Below are positions 1 through 9,100 of a stretch of DNA of 14,108 nt, piece by piece; within the stretch, counting starts at the first letter, position 1; each line of letters opens with the position of its first letter. Source of the DNA: Monoraphidium neglectum (Eukaryota; Chlorophyta; Chlorophyceae; Sphaeropleales; Selenastraceae); NCBI RefSeq assembly GCF_000611645.1, contig NW_014013086.1:10722-24829 (forward strand). Reading direction: 5' to 3'. Made by a program: the position numbers and the translations under genes. The notes under the pieces are model-generated. The model saw only the letters and a list, made by a program, of their open reading frames with translations, had not been told where the DNA came from and did no database searches.

Positions 1-1599
1 CCCGCCGCGCCCCTCGCGCGCCGCCGACGCCCCCGACCCCGCCGCCGCCCCCGACCCCGCCCACTCCGCCCACGTTCATGACCTCCCTCTCCCCCTCAGC
101 CCTGTCGCGTGCCAGGCGGGCCTCAAAGCGGTCCCTGCTGGCGCTCAGCTTGGAATAGCGGCGGTCGACGCCTGTCTGCAGCCGCATCAGCTCGGGAACG
201 CGCTCCTGCGGACGGTGGGGGTGTTGTGTGGTGAGGAGTGTGCGTGCGTATCTGTATGCAGGAGGGCGCTGCTCTTGGCGGCTGATTGGGCGGCTCTGGG
301 AAGGCCCTTCAGTTGGAGGAGCATCACGTGCTTTGGACGGGACATGATCAGGGTTTGGGTCGGGTTTAATTGGGGGTTTGGCTGGGAATCAGGAGGGTGG
401 CTTGGTTACTGCAACCGGCGGACGCTTGAGGGTTTGCGAAGGCGGCGTTTGACCATGCGACCGGGCGGCCCCAAATCCCTCGTCCAGCTGGGTGCAAAAC
501 CAGAGTCCCAGTCGGCGGCGCTCGCCTCGACCACGCGCAGCAGCTCCCTCCACGCGTCCACGGGGTGCAGCACGTCCCCAATGATGCGGTCACGCAGCTC
601 GCCACGCGCCTCCTCCAGGGCGCCAAAGGTCGCGTCGTCGCCGCCGACCTTTTGAGGAGGGTGTTATACATGGGGCTGGTGGTCGTGTGTCGGAAGGGCG
701 GGGCTGGGCTTCCCGGGTAGTGGGACTAGCTGGGGGGTTGGCGTCGATGTTGGATGGGTGCTGGGGCTGAGGCGGCTTGGGAGAGGGTCGAGATGAAGAC
801 AGGCCGCGAAGGGAAAGGGCTGTGCGCTGCAAGTGTGTTGGCACTCGAAAAATTATACCTGACAGCCTCCTGGAAGCCGACCCGTGTGCACAAGGGCGGA
901 TGGGCAGGCACCGCGAGGCACATAGTGAGGCGCCGCCCACCGTGTGGCCGTGCTCGTGTGAGACAGGCGCGCGGACGGGCTCTGCGAGGCCGCCCCTTCA
1001 GGGGAAGGAGGGAGAGGTGTGGCCCCGTGGAGGGTTGGGAGGGGGCAGCGGTGGCTTCTTGAACAAGGCCCCGCGCGTCACCCGCCGTCGACGTCGCCGC
1101 CCAGGCAGTTGGCATGACGTTGTCGTGGAAACTCTCCCAATTACCCGTGGGGCGTTGCTGAGTGGTCAGGAGGCGGTCCTAGGTTCTGAGGCGACGTGAC
1201 AGGCGCCCCGAGGGCCTCTCATGCAAGGGCCTGCAGGCATCGACCCGTTGGGCCCACTCACTCGACGCTTGTCCAGACGCGCGGCAGCGGCGCGCGCAGC
1301 ACCGGTTCTAGCGTGCGGAGGAAATGCTCTGTGGCGTGTTCAAACTTGAGCGTCTGTGTCGTTGGGTGCAAACGGGGGTCGCACGTGTGGGGCCGTCGGT
1401 GCTACGTGTTCGCACAGTGACGGCGCTGTCACAGTGACGCGGCAGGCGGCACGGGCAGGCACTGGCGCCCCAATAGCCAGCTTACCGAAGCCTGGAAGCT
1501 CGATAGCTCGCGATCGAAAACCCGCGCCTCCTCGCGCATTTTGAGGACGCGCAGGGAGCCCGAGGCCCTCTCGGCCTCGGACGTTGCGGTGGAGTACAT
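1..1599 (-). CDS. 5' part of a BAR-domain-like protein gene, cut by the window edge
   Basis: Supported exons in transcript order: 1599-1486 (ATG to EARVFDRELSSFQAS, donor GTAAGC); 1353-1262 (TLKFEHATEHFLRTLEPVLR, then APLPRVWTSV; donor GTGAGT), joined in phase 0; 648 to about 540 (VGGDDATFGALEEARGELRD, then RIIGDVLHPVDAWRELLR); and 205 to beyond 1 (ERVPELMRLQTGVDRRYSKL, then SASRDRFEARLARDRAEGE). Exon 2 ends in phase 2 and the 648 exon opens in phase 0, so at least one exon between 649 and 1261 is missing; part of 1081-1131 (FHDNVMPTAW) is a weak candidate. The long charged amphipathic helices and the final PVDAWRELL...ELMRLQ...RRYSKL..SRDRFE pattern resemble the last helices of BAR domains, which dimerise on curved membranes in endocytosis and trafficking. 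An upstream in-frame ATG at 1641 directly follows a TAA, so either ATG could start. The frame ends at the edge in a Gly/Val-rich stretch. Confidence 0.6.
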
Positions 1600-2314
1600 T
1601 TTGGGTGCAAAATTGAGGATGTGGTTGCAGGAATGGATCATTTATGCCGCTTTTAGGTTATACAAGATATGTCTTGACACTGGATCGGCCAGCGTCCCAC
1701 AAGGGTGACGCATGATGACGACAGACCAGCATCGTGCTGTGCTGGCAAGATGTTGAAAGCACATTGTTGACGCAAAGAGGTGCAGCTGAGATCTGGTCAT
1801 ATTTGCGTTACTCTGCAGCGGACTTGGCTGCCGGCGGTGTTGTGCACAGCATGGGTCTCCTCGGTTCGCTGCTGGATGCACTGATGTGACTGCCTGCGGG
1901 GAAGGGGGGGGTGCAGACCGCTGCATTTTGCAGAGGGCAACCAAAACATGTGTCGATGAGGTGCCAACTCATGACGGTGCGTTTTCAAGCCAAAAGCTTA
2001 CACAGCATGTAGGTGATGCGCCTGAGAGACACCGGACGGTGAGCATGAGCACAACAGGTGTTGCAGCGGAGTTGATCTGCCGCGATGAGTGAGATCCGGC
2101 GGTGCTGGCCGCGATTTCAGCGGCGACGGAGGAGGGTCGACTTTCTGATTGTACAGTGCTGCGAGCGAAATGGGCGCCCAGTTGTCTACAACCTCTGTAA
2201 TCTAAGCACATGCTGCTGCAAAAGAATTGCCCTAGAATGTAAAAAACACTGTCTCTGTGTTGCGCAAACCGTTATGCTGCTGACTACCCCGTCGCAGGCG
2301 CTGCACCTTTGCTG
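1600..2314. other. Intergenic stretch between the SBNO and BAR-like genes
   Basis: The two genes run head to tail on the minus strand. The right part (about 1998-2314) is probably the SBNO 3' UTR. The left part (about 1600-1990) should hold the promoter and 5' UTR of the BAR-like gene; a CATAAAT sits just before the ATG at 1641 but is too close to be a TATA box for that start. The stretch is visibly less GC-rich than the flanking exons. No other gene is convincing here. Confidence 0.5.
1998..2002 (-). promoter_or_regulatory. Candidate polyadenylation signal TGTAA for the SBNO gene
   Basis: TGTAA on the minus strand (TTACA on plus), about 310 nt after the TGA at 2315-2317. It is the only such pentamer on this strand between the two genes. 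TGTAA is the usual chlorophyte polyadenylation signal, and the implied 3' UTR length is ordinary. Confidence 0.45.
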
Positions 2315-5300
2315 TCAGCCACTGCCGTTGACCAGCCACTCCACCGCCCGGTCAACGCTCCCGCTCGTCGCCCACAGCGCGCGCCGCGCCTCCGCCTCCG
2401 CAAACCCCATGCCAAGCAGCGCGCGGACGCCCTCCGCTGAGCAAGCACCGCCGCCTGGGCCATTGGCTTTGGGCGTGCCGCTGGCGCCTTTCCCACACAA
2501 CGCACCGCCGCCTGCAAGGAGTCCGCCGCCGCCGCCGCCGTTGGCAGCTTTCAAAGGGGCGACGCCGCTGCCGTGTCCCAGGGCGCCCGCCACCCGCTGC
2601 TTCTTATTAGGCACCACGCCGCTGACGCAGTTAGCCGCTGCAGGCGCGGCGTGGGCGTGCGACGTGACCTCCGAATCCGCCGCCGCAGCGCCCTTGCGTT
2701 GCGCGCCGCCGCGGCCGCCCTGCCCTGCTCCGCCGTCGCCGCTGCCCAAGTCAACCCCTGACGAGTCGTCGATCTCGATGACGGACGCCGGCCGCTTCTG
2801 GCCCTGCTGCTGCTTCTGCAACGCTTGCCGCTTGGGCGCCTGCTGCTGCTTCGCAGCCAGGGGGCCCGCGGGCGCCGCCTTCTTATGCTGCGGCGCAAAA
2901 CTCAACTGCTGCTGCCCTGCCGCCGCCACCGCTGCCGCCCGCTTCCGGCCCGCGCCCGCGCCAACCTTGGCGGCGCCGACGACAGCGGCTGGGGCCGCCC
3001 TGAGTGCCGCCTTCGGCGCGAGCGCGGCCGCCGCCGCCGCGTCCTGCTGCTGCGTCGCGGAGGCCCCCGTCTTGCCCACCGTCTGGAAGAAGTCGTGAAT
3101 CGTCTTCGGCGCCCGCAGCGCCTTGGCGACAGATTTCGGGTCCACAGGGGTCGGCGGCTCGATCCGCGCGACCTGCAGCTGCGCCGCGCCGTTGGACAGC
3201 GCCTGGAGGTGCGGCTTGGCGCCGCCGAGCGCGCCCGCGCCCATGCCGCCCAGCGCAAAGGCGCCGCCGAACGCACCGGCTGCGAGGGCCGCGAGCTGCT
3301 GCGCGGCTTCCGCCTGGAGGGAGGAGAGGAGGGCCTTCACATCTGGCAGCAGCTGGGCCGGGTAGCGCACCCCGACAAGGTAGCTGCCCGCAGGGACAGC
3401 CGCCACCGCTGCCGCTGCCGCCGCCGCCGACGCCACACCAGCGCCACCAGTATCCCCATCGCCGCCGCCGCCACCGCCGTTCGCTAGCTCTGCTGCCCGC
3501 TGCTGCTCCTGGGCGTGTGGGTCCCCCTGCTGCTGTTTCTGCTCCTGCTGCTGCTCCTTCTCCTGCTCCTGCTGCTGCCGTCCCTCGCCACTGCCGCCAC
3601 TGCCGCCACTCCCGCCACTGCCGCCACCGCCGGTGCCGCTGGCGACGCGCGGCCCGAGCGCCACGCGCACGACCCTCATGGCCCGGTCCGCCTTTGGCAG
3701 CTCCGCCCCCCGCTTCTCCAGCAGCGCCTCCAGCACACCCCACACGCGCACCACAGAGCCCGTCAGCAGGGTGACTGGGACCGGGTGGAGGATTATGGCG
3801 GCAGGGACAGTGTGGGTGAGGCAATGAGTGGGATGTCAGGTGTGGTGATGGGTCAGGTGCGAGGGTGGGAGGATGATAGAGAGTGGGACTGCAGCTTCCC
3901 AGTGTTGCTTGTGGTGCTGCGCCCCTGCCTGTTCTGAAGGTTGCAGTAACCCATCCCGGTTTCTCTCAATGCCAGGCGCCTCACTCACCCTCGATCTGCC
4001 GCCTGCCAACCTGGCAGGCCGCCCCCTGCCCACACATCGCGCCGTGCATGCACGCCGACATGCTGCTGCCGTACGCGGCCTCCCACTCTGCCGCCGCCTG
4101 CTCTGGCGACATGCGGGTGTATTTGGTGTCCAGCTCAGAGCGCTCCATGTCAAAGATTGAGTCGCCTGTTATGGAAGAGGGTGTGGTCAGGGGAGTAGGG
4201 TCAGGGTGAGAGTTGGGTGAATTGTGAGGGAAGCGAGGTGACAAGAGATGAGGGCTGGGTGTTTCGAAAAATTGCTTTGAATGTGCTGGGTTGTGCCTTT
4301 GCCTTTTCCTGGTCAGCAGATGCGGCGCCATCCCGACAGAGGGCAAGACAAGTGCAGATGTCGAGCCTACAAGCCAGCTTTGACATGCACAGTCGTAAAC
4401 AAATGGCCTGCGCCATCACCAGGTACGAGTACCAATTCCCGGTCCCCTGCGCCCACCTGTGTTTGGCCGCACGAGGCTGTAGACGTTCTTGTGCCCCGGC
4501 TTCTGGATGGCGAGCAGCACCATGTGCGACCCAAACATCGGACGCCGGCTGCGCCTGAAGCCGCTGTCGTCGCCAGGCACCTGCGATGAAAGCACCGACG
4601 CACGTCCCTGGGACCCATGCACTTCCAGACTCACGTGCTGGAGGTCTATTTGACGTATCCCTTGATGCCACACAGGGCACCCAAGTTTCATCAGGGCGGC
4701 GCCGGCAGCGCTTGTGCATTGTGAGGTGTTTTTGTAATCGCGCTCTCACCTTTTCGTGCTCCAGCCGCCGCAGGGCCTCCGGGAAGGGCACGCCGCGGTC
4801 CACCAGCAGCGTGTGCACCAGGGTGCGCTGCGCCGACGTGGAGGCACCGGGCTCGGACCAGAGAACCTGGGAAGGGGCGGGGCAGGCAGAGCCGGGCTTG
4901 TCAGAGGGATCTCCACAAGGCGCGAGCATGGGTAGGTGAGCAGGCGCCGCCAACCAGCGAGGCGCCTGTCACACACTCCACCAAACTCACAACGCAGGGC
5001 GTTCCCACTCTTGGATAGCAAGAGAATAGCCAACAGCGTTTGGCGCCGCAGCCCGTGCGCGGTCGGCGCCGGAGCCGCTGTGGGGCCGGCGGCCCCTCAC
5101 CTTGGGCTGGCCCTTGACCGTGATGCTGCTGCCGCTGAGGTCCGACACGCCCTCAGAAAACCGTCCCTCCGCCTTGGCCGCCGCAATCTCGGCAGCCAGC
5201 GTGGCGGCAAAGTAGCTGCGCGAGACGAGGGAGCAGGGATATGCATGCGCTTTGCGCGTTAATTGGGGGCTGGCGAGCATTCAGGGCTAGGGAACAGGTT

Positions 5301-6076
5301 TGCTACCAAGTAGCATAGCGGCCTCTTGTTTGAAAAGCGGGGCAGCTGCATGACGAAGGAGCCGTTCTCATGCTGAGGTTTAGCCCATGCGCGCCATGAG
5401 TGCAGGGCAGTGTCACGAGGGGCATCCAGAATTCAAGCCCAGACCCCCCCACCTGAACAGGAGGTTCTGCTTCGCCAGGGGCAGCCCGAGCAGCCGGTTG
5501 AGGAACCGCCGCACTGCGAGCAGAGCGCGTCGCGTCCAGGCGGCGGGGCCGTCAGATGCCGGGGCCTGCACGAGTACTGAAGCGCTGCAGCGATAGGCAA
5601 CTTTCAAAACACAAGAATGCGCATCCGTCGCCACAAACCTCATGCCAGGCGCCAATCCCTTTGGACATGGCCTACTCACCGTCCCCGAGGTCCTTGTTGC
5701 TGCTGCTTGCCCCGACCACCCGCTCCTGCAATAGTTTGGAGGGGCGGTGGGTGCGGCAGCGGCAGCTGTAAAGGCAGGGGCTGCAGGAAAGCTTGAAAGA
5801 CCTGCACCTTCAACCCTGGGCTTCATCAGGGCTGCATTGATGAAGCTGAAAGGATAGAAAAAGGGACTGGCTGTCAGCCCGTCCCCGGCTTTCCCAAAGC
5901 ACTGCGGCATCGAGGGCAGCCGGCCCGCGCGACGAGCCGCGCACCTCTGCAACCGTGTCGCTGCGCGGCGCCCCCAGGCCGATGCCCATGATGTCGCAGC
6001 AGTCCCTGAAGTCCGCGTGCAGCCGCGACACACCCAGCGCCTGCTGCAGCAGACGGTCCGGCTGCGACCCGCCTGC

Positions 6077-6114
<38 letters not shown>

Positions 6115-9100
6115 CGCCCGCCTCCGACGGCGCCGCTGGGCCCGCCTCCACGCCTGCATCTTGCGAGACGGCCGGCGGCGCCGCGCGGCGCAGCAGGGGG
6201 CCGTAGCGGGCGCGCAGCTCCTCCGGGCAGTCGCGGAGGAGGGCGGCCAGGGATACGCCGCTGGGCAGCGAGGTCGACTCCTGGGGGCAGGCGGCGGGCC
6301 GGTGGCGGCACAGGGGTTCAGAATGGTGGTTCAGCGCCGGGGGGCTCGCAGACAACGGGGAGCGCACAGAGCTGGCAACAGCTTCCCCTGAGCCTCAGAT
6401 CATCGCAATCACAGCAGCTGACCCTGGGCATTGGCTTACCCTGGACCGCTGGCACCAGCAACCCCAGGCGGTGCCCTTAGGGCAAGACTTGTGGGCCCCT
6501 AGACTGGAAGACCCAACATGCATGCAGCTGGGCGCCCGCAAATTCCTCTGCACCCCAATCCTTCATCCCGCCACCCGCACATAAGGCCCCTGCCAGCCGC
6601 CCCTCCTGACCTGCACTATGTGGTCGTACATACGCCTCAGGCTCTTGCGCCCCCAGGGGCTGTCAAAGTTCTGCTCCGACAGGTCGATCCCGCTGGCCGC
6701 GCGCCGGTCGCCGCGCGTGAGCGCGCCCAGCGACTGCAGGCGGCGCGCCACGGCGGCGGCGAAGCGCTTCTCGCCGCCGACGGCGGTGGTGACCAGCTTG
6801 TACATGGGGGCCGTCACCTGGTGACGGGGAGGGTGCGGGCGTGAGTGGATCGAATGTCTAGTGAAAAATCAAGCTCTTGTGCTGCGACGCGGCCCGTGCG
6901 AGCGTTGGCCGGGCGGGGAAACGCATGCTCGCCGACGAAAGCGACCCTCGCGTCACGCGCCCCCCCAACGCACCTGGTTGCTGCGGTGGGAGCGTCCGAG
7001 CTGCTGGATAGACTTGTCCGCGCTCCACGGCAGCTGGCGAGGAACGGACCGTTGCATAGGCGAGGGTACTCAAAGGATTGCGATTCCTAGGTGCGACGCT
7101 GAAGGTGCGCCGCTCTACACCCCCCAAAAAAACTTTAATCCTGCCATGGTAAAGCACCCATGTGCTCGCCCGCTCCAGCACACCCAATCTGAGCCCCCCA
7201 CCTCGATTGTGAGGTGCACGCGCCGCCGTTGGTTCTGGGCCTGCCTGCTGGCGTGCAGGCTGATGCCTGTCGACGCTGCGTCGCTGATGATGGCCACCAG
7301 CTTCTTGCCCGCCATGAACTGGGCGCACTCCTTGACTGTGGTTATGCGCGTATGAAGAGGAGGCACGACATGGTCAGCATGTGTTGACCGCGTCATACGC
7401 ATCTGAAGCATTTGGCTGTCTGGGAATTGCTTTCGTGCACCTTTCCATACGAACATATCTGAATGTGTAAAGTTTGATTGGCAAATGGGGGGCGGATGCC
7501 TAGAGGTGCGCCCCAGCGCATTCACTGCTGGTTCCAGCCGCCCCAAAGTGTTGCGATGAAACCAACCCCCCCGCACCCAGTGGAAGGCGTGCCAGGCACG
7601 TTCTCGCCACCACCCCCCAGTGGCCCTGAAAAGTCTGGACCCCAATGGATGTGCTTCTGCACCCCCAACCCACGCACCAACAAGCGCCAAGCAAATGCAT
7701 CCATCAACTTCCGTCCTCGAGTCCCCGTCCTGTCAAGTGCCCCAACCGCCTCCAAAGGATTCACGAGCCCACCACAACGCCCCCGTGTCCTGGGCGGCCC
7801 ATCAACCGCCTCACCGTTGAGGGAGTCCATCTCGCTGCTGTCAGGCTTGGCCCGCAGCTCATACCGCGCCCGCCCCGCGCAGTCCCGCACCACGCGCCCC
7901 TTGCGCCCTGCGTACACGGGCAGGTCCATTCAAGGCGCCCACCCAGATGACTCAGATGCAGGGCGGCACAAGGCCAAAGAGGTGCTTTCCATGGCAAGGA
8001 CGTCAGAAATTGGGCTGGGGAAAACGGGCGCTCATCCTGTCGACCGTGAGCGCTACAGTGGACAGCACTGCCGCGACGCAAGCTTGGCCTTTGCATTTGC
8101 GGCCGCACCTGTCATTTCCGCCACCGAGTCGGGGCCGCCCAGCTCGTCAATCAGCTGGGGAACGGGAAGGGGGCAACAACAGCTGAGATTGTGAGCGGCC
8201 CTACTGCAAAGGCGTGCTGCCCAGCAAGCTTTGGATGCCACATGCAGCTGCAGCGCTGCCAGCCCCCATCGTGCGGCTCACCTGGTCCAGGAAATTGGGC
8301 GGCAGCTGCAGGCTGTTCAGCTGCGGCAGAGAGGGGCGGGAGGATGCAACAGACTTCGATGATGGACACCTGTGGTTGACCATCACAGAACGGGATCTTG
8401 CGCTTCATTGTAGCGCCGTGAGCCTAAACACCCCCCCTGCCACCCCCGCCCCACACCTAGCACCCAGGGGCACACCCCGGCACCCACCTGCTGCAGCAGC
8501 TCCTCCTTCAGAGCCAGGCACTCCGCCACAGGCTGGGGCTTCAGGCCCGCCGCAAGGCCTGCGGTTGCGATGCAGCAACGAAGCACCGCGACGAGGGCGC
8601 TTGCATGGCAAAGGCGTATGCTGGCAGCACTCACAGGGCTCCTCAGGTCGGAAGCTTGAAAGCGCTGCACTGCAGCGTCTTTGCTGCAAAAAATGGCCAG
8701 GCTGCGCCACTCACCTTCGCTGGTCACCTCGCGCTGCACCGGGAAGTGGGTCTCTATGAAGCGCGCCACCAGCTCCCGTGTCGTCGCAACAAACCCCGCC
8801 ACAGGGCCCGGCTCCAGGCCGGCCGCGTCTGCCGCCGCCTCGCCGGTGGACTGCAGGCCGATGACGACGCAGCGCCCCGCCAGCAGCGCCGCCTTGGCCT
8901 GGGCCGGGGTTGCAGAGGGCGCCGGGCGTACGTTCTTAGAGGCGAAGGCCTTGACGCGCAGCTCGGGTGCGCTGGCTAGCGGCGTGTGGAGAGTTCAAGG
9001 CGGGCCCAGACAAGCGTCATACGGCAGAGGAGCGCCCCTTGAGAGCCCAAAAGGAGCCGCTCTGCATCCGCGCCCAAACCGCCCCTCCAAACGGCCCCGT

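Larger units (their letters stand above)
2315..3774 (-). other. SBNO terminal exon: end of conserved domain plus PIP/SIM/UBA tail
   Basis: This single 1460-nt exon is over four times longer than any other exon in the gene and encodes residues 1036-1521. It opens with [20 protein letters not shown], matching the conserved SBNO end (GSVLSVW in animals). An 86-residue Gly/Ser then Gln/Glu insert follows, and then the last conserved strand and helix, [19 protein letters not shown]. Plant FGT1 ends about here. This protein instead continues with Ala/Gly-rich sequence, PKTIHDFF (1258-1265), GRKRAA, several short Gln runs, [14 protein letters not shown] (SIM-like, 1367-1373), NKKQR (1425-1429) and a UBA domain (1482-1521). 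No stop or clear internal intron separates these parts, so the tail belongs physically to the helicase reading frame. Confidence 0.85.

Noticed and set aside
861..871. Possible 11-nt micro-exon (GAGGCTGTCAG) in the BAR-like gene
   Set aside because: It has AG and GT borders but its length does not restore the phase between the exons at 1353-1262 and 648.
1759..1775. 17-bp near match (one mismatch) to 13382-13398, gcacattgttgaygcaa, on both flanks of the SBNO gene
   Set aside because: One such match is expected by chance in a window of this size, and flanking bases do not align convincingly, so it is not called as terminal repeats of an element.
2085..3098. Plus-strand open frame of 337 codons opposite the last SBNO exon
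   Set aside because: It is the complement of Gly/Ala/Gln-rich coding sequence. Its product is Pro/Ala/Cys-rich with no motif, and GC-rich coding DNA commonly leaves the opposite strand open.
8899..8972. A longer exon 14 starting near 8970 (frame [19 protein letters not shown])
   Set aside because: Both nearby AG acceptors are out of phase with exon 13. The AG at 8899-8900 is in phase, follows a C-rich tract and restores the conserved [16 protein letters not shown].
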